Of a stretch of DNA of 33,999 bases, positions 7,013 to 14,806 are shown piece after piece. The translations under genes and the position numbers were made by a program. Below the pieces are notes generated by a model, which saw only the letters and a list, made by a program, of their open reading frames with translations, was not told where the DNA came from and made no database searches. Position 1 is the stretch's first letter, and the number at the start of each line of letters is the position of its first letter. This DNA comes from an uncultured Bacilli bacterium (GTDB lineage Bacteria; Bacillota_I; Bacilli_A; RF39; UBA660). Where the stretch lies: positions 1 through 33,999 of the forward strand of contig CALVQP010000002.1 in assembly GCA_944358225.1 (NCBI GenBank). The letters run 5' to 3'.

Positions 7013-8170
7013 TTAATGAGCTACTATCATAAATCCTAAAAATATTACTAAAAGTACATATACAATAACCCCATTAACACGCTCTAAAACTTGACTTTTA
7101 TTTTTTAATCCTAATCCCATAGTAGCAAGGACGCCCCCAATTAATCCCCCGATGTGAGCAAAATTATCTATTCCAGATAAACAAAATCCTAAAAGCAGAT
7201 TAAAGATAATTAAAGGAATTATTTGTGTTTTCAAAACACTTCCAAAATATACTCGGTAATGATAGCCAAAGTAAGCTAAAGATCCTATGAGACCAAACAC
7301 TGCGCCACTTGCGCCAATAGATAGTTCTCTTGTTAAAACACAAGATAACAAACTTCCCATTAAAGCACTAGCAAAATAAATTACTAAAAACTTAGCTTTT
7401 CCTAAAAAATTTTCTAACTGACTACCGACTATTTTTAAAGAATACATATTAAATACTAGATGCATAGGAAAATAAATTGGACCAGCATGTAAAAAAGTAC
7501 CTGTAATTAAACGATAAATTTCTCCGTTTTTAACTAAAGTAGCATCAAGGGCAAACATATCATACAAACTAATATTTCCATAAGATGCATAAAATAATAA
7601 ATAAGTAAGTACAAAACAAGCAATATTTATACCGATTAAGACATTAGTTACAACGATTTTTTTAGGTTTAAAAACTTCTTCATAATCTTTATTCTTTTTA
7701 TCTGTTTTTTCATTAATCCCATTAGTAACATCAATAAATAGATCTAATCCTTTTTCATCATTCAAAGGATTATTTTTAATTTCCGGAAAAATTGCGGCTA
7801 ATTTTGAAGATTTTTTTACATCTGAAATATTTCTAATAACAATTGTCTGAATATTTTTAGTATCCTTAACTTCAATATCTTCATTTAAATCCAGTAAAAT
7901 ATTTACCACACGCATTTTCCAAGTTAAAGTTTTTCTTTTAATTTGTTTACAAATATTATTTACTTTAAACAAATCATAATTTAACTGTTCCACATTATGT
8001 ATATAATTAGCATTAATGCGAACTATTTTATAAAAAGCTTCTGTATTTTCCAACCAAATCTCATCTTTAACTCCCTTGACAATCACTGGAGTATAATTTT
8101 CTTCGGTTACAAAATAATGTACTAGCTTCATTATAATTTCATCACTTTTACTCATCACTAGTTTGTCCAT
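7013..8170 (-). CDS. Rhomboid-family intramembrane serine protease (GluP-like)
   Basis: A 385-residue protein. About 170 residues of soluble cytoplasmic N-terminal domain precede a membrane domain with the rhomboid signatures: HLVFN (His237, Asn241), the nucleophile Ser288 in GASGAVFG and the base His339 in FAHIGG. Rhomboids cleave transmembrane substrates inside the bilayer. The large N-terminal domain and about seven membrane segments resemble B. subtilis GluP (YqgP), which helps in membrane protein quality control; the specific substrate is unknown. A GAGG lies eight bases before the ATG and a TATAAT sits in the short divergent region shared with tspO. All catalytic residues are present. 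Confidence 0.92.
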   Translation of the reverse strand: MDKLVMSKSDEIIMKLVHYFVTEENYTPVIVKGVKDEIWLENTEAFYKIVRINANYIHNVEQLNYDLFKVNNICKQIKRKTLTWKMRVVNILLDLNEDIEVKDTKNIQTIVIRNISDVKKSSKLAAIFPEIKNNPLNDEKGLDLFIDVTNGINEKTDKKNKDYEEVFKPKKIVVTNVLIGINIACFVLTYLLFYASYGNISLYDMFALDATLVKNGEIYRLITGTFLHAGPIYFPMHLVFNMYSLKIVGSQLENFLGKAKFLVIYFASALMGSLLSCVLTRELSIGASGAVFGLIGSLAYFGYHYRVYFGSVLKTQIIPLIIFNLLLGFCLSGIDNFAHIGGLIGGVLATMGLGLKNKSQVLERVNGVIVYVLLVIFLGFMIVAH

Positions 8171-8234
8171 ATGTTCTGCCTCTTTCTCATAATATTATAT
8201 TATTTTTCATAGGATTAGTAAAGGAGTTGTTATT

Positions 8235-8678
8235 ATGGCTATTTTAACATTTTTAAGTATTTTAGTACCATGGTTTTTATCAAGTATCGTTTTTCCCTTT
8301 AACCCTGAATTTTACAATAATTTAAATCTACCAAACTTCACTCCTCCAAATATTATCTTCGCCATCGTTTGGAGTATCGTTTATATTTTAATAGCTTTAA
8401 GTATTTATCTTATTTTAAAACAAAATAAAGGTAACAAAAGTTATTTGTTTAGTATCTTAACCAATTACATTTTTAATCAATCTTTTTCATTATTTTTTTT
8501 CTACTTTCAAAATTTAACCTTAACTTTATATACAATATTTCTATTACTAGCTAGCACTATCTACTTTATCAAAGAAACAAAAAAAATAAGCAATACATCA
8601 TTTTATTTACTTATTTTTTATTTATTATGGGTTATTTTTGCCACTATTTTATTTACAACTATCTATTTTACTAATTAA
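8235..8678 (+). CDS. tspO: TspO/MBR family membrane protein
   Basis: A 147-residue protein with five hydrophobic segments and family hallmarks: an early SSIVFPFNPEFYNNL, LPNFTPPNIIFAIVWSIVY (the PxFxPPxxxFxxVW motif) and a late LLWVIFATILF. TspO/MBR proteins bind porphyrins or tetrapyrroles and act in stress and tetrapyrrole handling in bacteria; the physiological role varies. The tryptophan content is lower than usual, with only three residues visible, in keeping with the AT-rich genome. AAAGGAG lies 8-9 bases before the ATG. It is divergent from the rhomboid gene and converges with kduI with one base between the stops and no clear hairpin. Confidence 0.85.
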   Translation: MAILTFLSILVPWFLSSIVFPFNPEFYNNLNLPNFTPPNIIFAIVWSIVYILIALSIYLILKQNKGNKSYLFSILTNYIFNQSFSLFFFYFQNLTLTLYTIFLLLASTIYFIKETKKISNTSFYLLIFYLLWVIFATILFTTIYFTN

Positions 8679-8679
8679 T

Positions 8680-9513
8680 TTACTTTAAATCTTTAATTTT
8701 TAAATCATCCATATCTTCAAACACTTTATTTTCACCAACCATCGCCCAAATAAACTTATAACTACTTGTACCACAACCAGCATGAATTGACCAACTTGGC
8801 GAAATAACTGCTTGTTCATTTTTCATAACAATATGTCTAGTTTCATCAGGTTCTCCCATATAATGCATTACTACATTATCATCATTTAAATCAAAGTAAA
8901 AATATACTTCCATTCTTCTTTCATGAGTATGAGCAGGCATTGTGTTCCATACACTACCATCTTTTAATTCTGTACAGCCCATCATAAGTTGACATGTATC
9001 GACAATACTAGAATGAATTAATTGATTAATCACTCTTTTATTAGAAGTTTTACTATCGCCACAAGGTACTCTTTTAGCGTTTTCCATATTTATAAGTACA
9101 GTCTCTTTTGCTTCATGAGCAGGTGCAGATGCTAAATAAAACTTCGCATTCTCTATATTTTCAAAAATAATTCTTTTATGATTTTTTCCTACATACAAAG
9201 CATTTAAATTATCTAAAACATACTCTTTGTCATCTACTACTACTTTTCCTTTAGTTCCAATATTAATAATTCCTAGTTCCCTAGATTCTAAAAAATAATT
9301 CATTCCTAATTCTTTTTTGACATCCATTGCTTCATCTAAAACTAGTGGTTTACTTACAGGCATAGCCCCACCAAAAATAATTCTATCAATATGTGAATAA
9401 GTTAATAAAATCTCATCTTTACTAAATATTTTTTTTACTAAAAATTCTTTTCTAATTTCTTTTGTTGTATAATGTTTAAAATCTTTTGGATTTGCTCCAT
9501 ATCTTACTTTCAT
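8680..9513 (-). CDS. kduI: 5-dehydro-4-deoxy-D-glucuronate isomerase
   Basis: KduI converts 5-keto-4-deoxyuronate (DKI) to 2,5-diketo-3-deoxygluconate in the breakdown of pectin, alginate-like or glycosaminoglycan unsaturated uronates. The 277-residue length is typical. The zinc ligands are present as His195 and His197 in PAHTHERRMEVY, Glu202, and His244 in SIHAGCGTS. The conserved HIDRIIFGGAMPV and GTKGKVVVDD segments match the family. It lies 36 bases downstream of argS on the same strand with its own AAGGAG, so it probably shares that transcript. No kduD, lyase or uronate transporter gene is in the window, so the local pathway is not visible. Confidence 0.95.
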   Translation of the reverse strand: MKVRYGANPKDFKHYTTKEIRKEFLVKKIFSKDEILLTYSHIDRIIFGGAMPVSKPLVLDEAMDVKKELGMNYFLESRELGIINIGTKGKVVVDDKEYVLDNLNALYVGKNHKRIIFENIENAKFYLASAPAHEAKETVLINMENAKRVPCGDSKTSNKRVINQLIHSSIVDTCQLMMGCTELKDGSVWNTMPAHTHERRMEVYFYFDLNDDNVVMHYMGEPDETRHIVMKNEQAVISPSWSIHAGCGTSSYKFIWAMVGENKVFEDMDDLKIKDLK

Positions 9514-9549
9514 TTTAATAATCTAACTCCTTTTTATATATTTTATATT

Positions 9550-11235
9550 TTACATCTTACTTGGCACATCAATTACTAATAAACTAAGTAATGTTTTAAT
9601 GCTCATCGCCGTTAATCCTATTAAATTCAACCATTCTATCTTTTTTACATCATCTTCACAAGTTAAAATATGATTATGCTGATAAAAAGCATTAGCACAT
9701 ACACATAAATTATAAACATAATCAGCAATATATGATGGTTTTCTTTCGACAAAAGCGCTATTTAAAGCAGTGCTAAGTTCTAAAAGTTTCATTCTTAAAT
9801 CTCGATCATATTCATTATAAATTACTTCGTTAAAAACATATTTTTGACTATTTTCCCCTAAGATTTTTTTTAATCTTACATAAGTATATAAAATATAAGG
9901 ACCCGTTTTACCAACAACATCACTAAACTTATTTAAATCAAAAATATAATCTTTATCTCTAGAGTTTACTAAATCAGCAAATTTTAAAATTGCATTTACA
10001 ACAATATTCAAATCCTGATTATTCATATTTTCATTTTCTTCACGTTTACTAACAAAAATATTTTTTGTTTGCTCAAATAAACTTGCTAAAGCAGGCGCAT
10101 CCCCATTTCTTGTTTTAAAAGGTTTATTATCATTGCCATTAACTGTTCCATAACCTAAAAATTCTAAATTTTTATAATCTATTAATCCTAAGCTTTCACT
10201 AACGCGAAAAACTTGTTCAAAATGCAAACTCTGGCGATTATCTACAACATATAAAATGTGATTAGGATTATACTTATTTACCCGATCATATATAGTTGCT
10301 AAATCAGTTGAAGCATATAAATAAGCACCATTACTCTTTTTAAATAACAAAGGGGGAATTTCTTTTTTATCCGTATCTTTGCTTACTTCAACAACTAAAG
10401 CTCCTTGACTTTTTTGAAGTAAACCTTTTTTTCTTAATAAATTTTCTACCGTACTCAAATAAGGATATGCATCACTTTCTCCTAGCCATAAATCAAAATC
10501 AACATTCAAATACTCATATAATTTTTTCATATCAGCAATAGAAACTGCTAATATCTTCTTAAAATACTTTTGATATTCTTCATTATTATCTTGTAATTGT
10601 TTAGTTATCAAAGCACAAGTATCTTTAACTTGTTCATCTTCTTTACATAAACTACTCACCTTGGGATATATACGGTTTAAGTCTTCAATTGTAATTTCAT
10701 CTATTTTAATATTTTCTTGCTTCAAACCATAAATTACTTGTCCTATTTGTAACCCATAATCACCTAAATGAATATCACTAATTGTTTTATGACCCATATA
10801 TTTAATAATTCTTTTTAGACTTTCTCCAACTATTAAAGTACGCATATGTCCTACATGTAAAGGTTTAGCTACATTTGCTCCCCCATAATCTAAAATAAAT
10901 AATTCTTCCTTTATTGGTTTAGATATACCTAAATGTTCATTTAAAGTTTCTAAATTTTCATTAATAAATTTATCACTTAATGTGAAATTTAAAAAACCAG
11001 GCTTAACAAACTCAATATTTTTAAATATATCTGTTAAAGAACTATCAACACAAGCCATTATTTTTTGACCTATTTCTATAGGCGAACGACTATATAATTT
11101 AGCTAATTTAAAAATATCATTAGATTGATAATCACAACTTTGTTCCTTACTTGATTTCGTAATTACTACCTTATCTACATCAAAACCGCTTTTTAAAAAC
11201 AATTCCTTTACTACTTGTTCTAATTTAAAAATCAT
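9550..11235 (-). CDS. argS: Arginyl-tRNA synthetase
   Basis: A 561-residue class I synthetase that charges tRNA-Arg. Visible are the N-terminal additional domain, the catalytic HIGH-type motif HVGH (residues 127-130, in AKPLHVGHMRT), the arginine-binding DLATIYDR and YVVDNRQSLHFEQVF segments, FKTRNG in place of a canonical KMSKS (normal for many ArgRS), and the DALR-type helical C-terminus ending in VDVPSKM. The ATG follows a GGAGAATTAGG that overlaps the end of the upstream membrane-protein gene, and only one base separates that gene's stop from this start. Translational coupling is likely. It is in an operon with the upstream gene and kduI. Confidence 0.97.
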   Translation of the reverse strand: MIFKLEQVVKELFLKSGFDVDKVVITKSSKEQSCDYQSNDIFKLAKLYSRSPIEIGQKIMACVDSSLTDIFKNIEFVKPGFLNFTLSDKFINENLETLNEHLGISKPIKEELFILDYGGANVAKPLHVGHMRTLIVGESLKRIIKYMGHKTISDIHLGDYGLQIGQVIYGLKQENIKIDEITIEDLNRIYPKVSSLCKEDEQVKDTCALITKQLQDNNEEYQKYFKKILAVSIADMKKLYEYLNVDFDLWLGESDAYPYLSTVENLLRKKGLLQKSQGALVVEVSKDTDKKEIPPLLFKKSNGAYLYASTDLATIYDRVNKYNPNHILYVVDNRQSLHFEQVFRVSESLGLIDYKNLEFLGYGTVNGNDNKPFKTRNGDAPALASLFEQTKNIFVSKREENENMNNQDLNIVVNAILKFADLVNSRDKDYIFDLNKFSDVVGKTGPYILYTYVRLKKILGENSQKYVFNEVIYNEYDRDLRMKLLELSTALNSAFVERKPSYIADYVYNLCVCANAFYQHNHILTCEDDVKKIEWLNLIGLTAMSIKTLLSLLVIDVPSKM

Positions 11236-11236
11236 C

Positions 11237-11818
11237 CTAATTCTCCTTTTTCTTCTTCTTTTTTCCTTTTTGCAAACATCTCCACCCTAAAAATAAAAAT
11301 AAACCAGCAATTAAATAATTAGTAATATCTCCCAAATCAAAAAAGGTTCGTAAAGTTATTATTTCATAAGGTTCTCTAAATAAAAAATTATTTAGCACTG
11401 TCCAAACCATTATAAAACCACAGGCAATATAAGAAAATACTCCGACAGCTTCTTTAAAAGCTTTTAAAAAAGCACTGTCTTTAGCAAATTTATATCCTAT
11501 AATTCCTCCTAGAAAACCTAAAATTAAATATAGAAAAAAATACCCCAAATAATTGCCGTTATAAATTGCAAAGACGCTAGGAATATAAAGGATTGACGCT
11601 ATTATAGGTTCTAAATAAAAATTAGCATTATATCTAGCATAAACGATAGATGTAAATAAAATAACGAGTGGATTAACAACAAGAAGTAAATTACCTACAC
11701 TTTTAAAATCATAGCCATTAACAGCCACATTACAAGCAGGAATTAATATAAATAAGATTAACAATATCATCAATATCTCTATTTCTAAACGATACTTCTT
11801 AATAGAAATCACCTTCAA
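11237..11818 (-). CDS. Multi-pass membrane protein of unknown function, upstream of argS
   Basis: A 193-residue protein with five to six hydrophobic segments (for example LMILLILFILIPA near residue 16, then NLLLVVNPLVILFTSIVY and YFFLYLILGFLGGIIGY) and an unusually basic C-terminus that ends in a run of lysines (GKKKKKKEN). I recognise no family. It is the first gene of a transcript driven by a consensus-like promoter (11829-11857) and is translationally coupled to argS, with one base between them. The coupling suggests co-expression with a housekeeping gene but gives no function. Confidence 0.75.
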   Translation of the reverse strand: MKVISIKKYRLEIEILMILLILFILIPACNVAVNGYDFKSVGNLLLVVNPLVILFTSIVYARYNANFYLEPIIASILYIPSVFAIYNGNYLGYFFLYLILGFLGGIIGYKFAKDSAFLKAFKEAVGVFSYIACGFIMVWTVLNNFLFREPYEIITLRTFFDLGDITNYLIAGLFLFLGWRCLQKGKKKKKKEN

Positions 11819-11828
11819 ACTTACGTTT

Positions 11829-11857
11829 ATTATACCTTGTTAGACTTCTAAGTGCAA
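11829..11857 (-). promoter_or_regulatory. Sigma-A promoter of the membrane protein-argS-kduI operon
   Basis: On the minus strand TTGCAC (11852-11857), 17 bases, TATAAT (11829-11834). It is the best consensus match in this part of the window and directly precedes the first gene of the operon. No T-box-like leader fits in the short untranslated region. Confidence 0.85.
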
Positions 11858-11990
11858 GCAACAATATAAGAAGTATATGGAAATACTTAATTTTGATTAT
11901 GCAATTATTAAGACTCTATTTCCAAAATAATCATTTTCTTACGTTCTATTTTTATTAGCTACAAATAAACTTTAATAAAGGAAGTGAATT

Positions 11991-12404
11991 ATGTTACTAA
12001 GTTTATTAAGTCTATTTAAACAAATGCTTTTTTTCACTGGAAGTTATTCCAATAATGTTTTTCCAGATCCTCTAAGTAAAGAAGAAGAAGAACATCATAT
12101 CAAATTAATGTTAGCAGGAAATAAAGATTCACGTAATAAATTAATTGAACACAATCTGCGCTTAGTTGCTCATATTGTCAAAAAATTCGACAACGCTAGT
12201 AATGATAATGACGACCTAATAAGTATTGGCACTATTGGATTAATTAAAGGAATTGATACTTATAAAAACAGCCATAAAACAAAAATTACTACCTACTGTG
12301 CCCGTTGTATTGAAAATGCAACGTTCACATCAAAGAACTTTTTGATAGAACTAATGCACTATTTAAACGAATTGGAACTAAACTACAACTTTCTTACACG
12401 TTAA
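11991..12404 (+). CDS. sigK: sigK 5' segment (pro-sigma-K, interrupted at codon 109/110)
   Basis: Residues 1-109 are the N-terminal half of pro-sigma-K, the late mother-cell sporulation sigma factor. A hydrophobic pro-sequence (MLLSLLSLFKQMLFFTGS) precedes YSNNVFPDPLS, aligned with the B. subtilis pro-peptide cleaved by SpoIVFB. Then come NKLIEHNLRLVAHIVKKFD and DLISIGTIGLIKGIDTY (sigma region 2), ending TYCARCIEN. After base 12318 the frame enters the inserted element and adds 28 unrelated residues before a stop at 12402-12404. Joined to 21330-21697 at the shared AATG, 696 bases give an intact 231-residue protein. GGAAG precedes the ATG. I found no convincing sigma-E or sigma-K promoter in the 170 bases upstream, which hold only a weak hairpin (11871-11888). 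Confidence 0.93.
   Translation: MLLSLLSLFKQMLFFTGSYSNNVFPDPLSKEEEEHHIKLMLAGNKDSRNKLIEHNLRLVAHIVKKFDNASNDNDDLISIGTIGLIKGIDTYKNSHKTKITTYCARCIENATFTSKNFLIELMHYLNELELNYNFLTR
12298..12338 (+). other. attL: left junction of the sigK element
   Basis: The left half is sigK coding sequence (GTATTGAAAATG) and the right half is element DNA (CAACGTTCACATCAAAGAAC). The core shared with the right junction is AATG at 12315-12318. The element-side arm 12324-12338 pairs with 21304-21318 in the reconstructed circle, which places the crossover dinucleotide at AA (12315-12316). Confidence 0.85.
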
Positions 12405-12826
12405 CAACCCATACGTGTTGGAACTTAACACCAATAACGTCGGAAAGTACGTTCGGTGAACAAATAAAATATTATCGTAGACTTAACGATGTTAAGCAAA
12501 CGGAATTGGGTATTAAGTTAAACTTTGAGAGAAGTACCCTAAACCACCTTGAAAACCACGAGATAAAACTTGTAAACGTTAATCTAATAAAAGGAATAAT
12601 AGAAGAACTAGGAATTGAAGATGAAATCAACATAAATGACGATTATATTAACTTCTTACTTAATAACCCTTGTGAGAAGATAAGAAAAACACGAAAGAAA
12701 ATGAAACTTACCTTACAACAATTTGGCGACTTACTAGGTGTAAGTGATACATCAGTAAGACGTTGGGAACACGGAAATTGTCAGATAAGTAGAAAAAAAT
12801 ACGAGAGACTTAAAGATTATATTTAA
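12317..12826 (+). pseudogene. Start-less double-HTH (XRE-like) frame that becomes the C-terminus of the recombinase in the excised circle
   Basis: The frame is open for 170 codons from 12317 but has no ATG, GTG or TTG until TTG 12506, which lies inside the first helix-turn-helix. It encodes an N-terminal linker (CNVHIKELFDRTNALFKRIG), a first HTH (FGEQIKYYRRLNDVKQTELG, then STLNHLENHEI), and a second XRE-type HTH (KIRKTRKKMKLTLQQFGDLL, then GVSDTSVRRWEHG). In the integrated chromosome it cannot be started normally. In the reconstructed circle the recombinase codon GAA is followed by TGC AAC GTT in this same frame, adding 169 residues to the 589-residue recombinase. The alternative is an ordinary HTH gene that lost its start codon. 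Its stop overlaps the stop of the convergent 12823 gene by 4 bases. Confidence 0.7.
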
Positions 12827-13005
12827 TCAACAAGTCTCTCTTTTATTTTATCTATTATTCCGTAAAGTATTTTTTCTTTTTCATCAATGCTTACGTTTAA
12901 TTTTCTTATACCTAACAAGACAAGTTCACTTTGTAATTTAGCAAACTCACTATAAAACTCACACCAACCAGTTTTATCAGTTGGTAAGTTCATTATCAGT
13001 TTCAC
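12823..13005 (-). CDS. Small NLPTD-type protein, paralogue 1
   Basis: A 60-residue protein (GTG start, KLIMNLPTDKTGWCEFYSEF, then AKLQSELVLLGIRKLNV and a helical C-terminus) that is clearly homologous to the 18150-18341 product of the same element. Shared features are NLPTD, a Phe four residues before FAKLQ (in both, F-x-x-x-FAKLQ), and I-x-KLNV followed by a Lys-rich helix. The function is unknown. Small acidic helical proteins next to large serine recombinases are candidates for recombination directionality factors, but nothing in the sequence proves this. The GTG start aligns with an unusual ATC/ATT region in paralogue 2; the ribosome binding site is weak (GGTGAT three bases upstream). Confidence 0.65.
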   Translation of the reverse strand: MKLIMNLPTDKTGWCEFYSEFAKLQSELVLLGIRKLNVSIDEKEKILYGIIDKIKERLVD

Positions 13006-13059
13006 ACTATCACCAATTAAGTATATGAAAAGTTTTTATAAATCTGAACACGAAAGGAA

Positions 13060-13323
13060 GTGGTATTAACGGACAAAAGGTTATTGCCTATAAAAGATAT
13101 GGAATTCACTATCAACAATGATATGGAAGAAGAAGTCTTTGTGTTATTGTCAATACAACAAATACTGAATTCTACTGAATTAAGTAAAAGAGAAAAGAAG
13201 CTGTTAGAGAAACTAAAATTTGAAATACTAGATGACTTTAGGTCTCAATTACATAGTCTTAATCTTACACAAGTTGCAATTGCAAGAGCATTCCTTAATG
13301 GCAAAAAAAATGATGAGAGATAA
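13060..13323 (+). CDS. Small element protein of unknown function
   Basis: Up to 87 residues, predicted helical, hydrophilic and charged (SKREKKLLEKLKFEILDDF), ending in NLTQVAIARAFLNGKKNDER. That end could be part of a short DNA-binding helix pair, but I recognise no family. The start is uncertain. GTG 13060 overlaps AAAGGAAG and is too close for normal initiation, TTG 13084 is only three bases from AAAAGG, and the first ATG is 13099. The reading frame is supported by its length, its amphipathic character and a well-placed terminator hairpin just after the stop. Confidence 0.5.
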   Translation: MVLTDKRLLPIKDMEFTINNDMEEEVFVLLSIQQILNSTELSKREKKLLEKLKFEILDDFRSQLHSLNLTQVAIARAFLNGKKNDER

Positions 13324-13345
13324 GCACTGAACTTATCTCTCTTTA
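13316..13345 (+). terminator. Terminator of the 13060 gene
   Basis: AGAGATAAG (13316-13324), a seven-base loop, CTTATCTCT (13332-13340), then CTTTATT. It is a perfect 9-bp stem that overlaps the stop codon and reaches the end of the convergent gene. Confidence 0.75.
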
Positions 13346-13672
13346 TTCGCAACCATTATTATTTGTTCTTTTAGTTGTTGCTTTACCATAACCTAATTCA
13401 ACTCGATTAGAATATCTACAGCCAGCACAATTAACTGCAATTTGTTGTCTTGGGTCTTTTTGAAATTCCCAAATAATCTCTTGAAAGCACTCTCTAAATA
13501 GTTGCATAAACTCTTTCTTCTTGTTCTCGTGTTCTTGTTGCATTTGATTATACTTTTCAATTCCGTTCTCAATGATGAAGTTTAAGTCATATTCAAGAGT
13601 GTTTTTCTTTGGCTCTGATAGTCCTAATAATTCCTCAATATCTAAATCAATACTTACTTTCTTATTCGCCAT
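13343..13672 (-). CDS. Element protein of unknown function with CxxC
   Basis: A 109-residue soluble protein. It begins MANKKVSIDLDIEELLGLSE, has a charged helical middle that may form a coiled coil (about residues 35-65), and ends with a cysteine motif (VNCAGCRYSNRV and a final Cys near the C-terminus). The CxxC suggests a small metal site. I do not recognise the family. It follows the excisionase-like gene with an 11-base overlap and has GGAGG nine bases upstream of its ATG, so the two are co-translated. Confidence 0.65.
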   Translation of the reverse strand: MANKKVSIDLDIEELLGLSEPKKNTLEYDLNFIIENGIEKYNQMQQEHENKKKEFMQLFRECFQEIIWEFQKDPRQQIAVNCAGCRYSNRVELGYGKATTKRTNNNGCE

Positions 13673-13847
13673 TTGTCTTAACCTCCATAAGTTCTAAAAA
13701 CTTGTAATATTCATATTCACTTACTAAATAATCTTTTGATATTTTAGTTGCCTTTAATGTTCCATTTTTTATTAGTCTCTTAAGATAAATAACTGATGTA
13801 TGGGTCATCTCATTTATTTCTTTCAATGTATAAAACTTTTCTTTCAT
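13662..13847 (-). CDS. Excisionase/AlpA-type HTH DNA-binding protein
   Basis: A 61-residue protein with a MerR-like winged HTH of the excisionase family: YTLKEINEMTHTSVIYLKRL, then IKNGTLKATKISKDYLVSEYEYYKFLE. The small size and the KATKISKDYLVSE wing are typical of HTH_17-type proteins that bend DNA at att sites or regulate element genes. GGAGG precedes the ATG by a few bases. It overlaps the next gene by 11 bases. In tyrosine-recombinase elements such proteins are excisionases; here the recombinase is a serine enzyme, so a regulatory role, or control of replication with the nearby RepL-like gene, is equally possible. Confidence 0.75.
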   Translation of the reverse strand: MKEKFYTLKEINEMTHTSVIYLKRLIKNGTLKATKISKDYLVSEYEYYKFLELMEVKTNGE

Positions 13848-13895
13848 CTAACCTCCAAAAATACTAGGTGGGGGGTGGTTAAGTAAAGTGCCACT

Positions 13896-13918
13896 AAAAA
13901 AAAGGACATATAAGTCCT
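13896..13918 (-). terminator. Terminator of the RepL-like gene
   Basis: AGGAC (13903-13907) and GTCCT (13914-13918) pair around a six-base loop. On the minus strand they are followed by an uninterrupted T run, directly after the RepL-like stop. Confidence 0.75.
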
Positions 13919-13938
13919 ATGCCCCTACCTAAATTTAC

Positions 13939-14466
13939 CTAATCATTTTGAGTATTCCATTTACTCTTTTTAAATATTCTATATAGTGTTGCATTGATGT
14001 AAGTCCCATTCTGAAATATAAAGGGGTTCATTATAAACACACTATTTCTTCCGGACTTTGTCCTTGCCATAATGTTTAATTTGATGAGTCTATTAACACT
14101 CTCGTTAAATGTATTATGCGACATATCTGCCAGTTCAAGAAATCTTGCTTTACTTATATTAACACCATCTTCTATTAAGACACCACTAGTCTTATCTAAA
14201 TAAGCAAGTGCGATTAGAATAAGTTTATAATCACTCTTGGTTAAATCTTCTCGTGCAAGTATTCCTATTGTATCTTTATATACTTTAACAAACGTATTGT
14301 TCTTCTTTATGACCTTACGATTTGCCATATAATCTTTTTGTTCTTTAGTATAGACTCGCAAAGAATCTCCCTCTCTTAAAGAGTATTCTATCTCACCAGT
14401 ATCGGTGTTCATAAATTGGCAGACTATTTCTTCATCAGTAATTTGCTTACGTTTTACTTGTTCCAT
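13939..14466 (-). CDS. RepL-like plasmid replication initiator (winged helix)
   Basis: A 175-residue protein with the layout of Firmicute plasmid/ICE replication proteins of the RepL type. There is a VCQFMNTDTGEIEYSLREGD opening, NNTFVKVYKDTIGILAREDL, a winged-helix core (KSDYKLILIALAYLDK, then ISKARFLELADMSHNTFNES), and the characteristic SGRNSVFIMNPFIFQNG wing followed by NATLYRIFKKSKWN. Such proteins start theta or rolling-circle-like replication of small plasmids, or maintain integrative elements. ATG 14466 is chosen because GGAGG lies five bases upstream; a TTG 30 bases earlier has no site. Its presence suggests that the excised circle can replicate. No companion primase or helicase is seen. 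Confidence 0.7.
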   Translation of the reverse strand: MEQVKRKQITDEEIVCQFMNTDTGEIEYSLREGDSLRVYTKEQKDYMANRKVIKKNNTFVKVYKDTIGILAREDLTKSDYKLILIALAYLDKTSGVLIEDGVNISKARFLELADMSHNTFNESVNRLIKLNIMARTKSGRNSVFIMNPFIFQNGTYINATLYRIFKKSKWNTQND

Positions 14467-14806
14467 AACTACCTCCAAGTTGTAAATACATACCAATTTT
14501 AGTTTTAAAACAACCTAAATAGACCTCAATTGTTTGGTATGATATGTCCCAATATACTGGTATCTTTTTTTGTTTAAAAGTCCGATAAATAAAGGAAAAC
14601 TGCTTGTCTTTCTTCTTATCTTTTCTTATATATAATTGTAAAGTTAATTTTATTAAGTTTAACTCTACTATAATGTATATATATAAATAATATATATATT
14701 AGTAATATACTCTATATTACCCAAAAACCTTTTGTAAACCTCCTTAAATTGCTTTAACAAGACAATGGTATGTCTTACATAAATCTTTTACAATTAAATT
14801 CTAATA
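14467..14806. other. AT-rich gap upstream of the RepL-like gene, possible origin
   Basis: This 340-base stretch has no credible gene. It contains a run of alternating TA at about 14665-14705 (TATATATATAAATAATATAT and similar) and two copies of GGTATG (near 14536 and 14766). AT-rich unwinding elements with short repeats beside a rep gene are a common origin layout, but I see no set of ordered iterons, so this is only a candidate replication origin or regulatory leader. Confidence 0.3.

Noticed and set aside
11871..11888. AAGTAT/ATACTT hairpin upstream of sigK as a terminator or regulatory RNA
   Set aside because: Only six base pairs and no T run; it cannot be separated from chance in AT-rich DNA.
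11819..11990. Sigma-E or sigma-K promoter for sigK
   Set aside because: I looked for the expected -35/-10 pairs at normal spacing and found no convincing match.
12506..12826. Independent XRE regulator gene starting at TTG 12506
   Set aside because: This start cuts off the first helix of the HTH and has no good ribosome binding site. The open frame reaches back to the att core, which fits the fusion model better.
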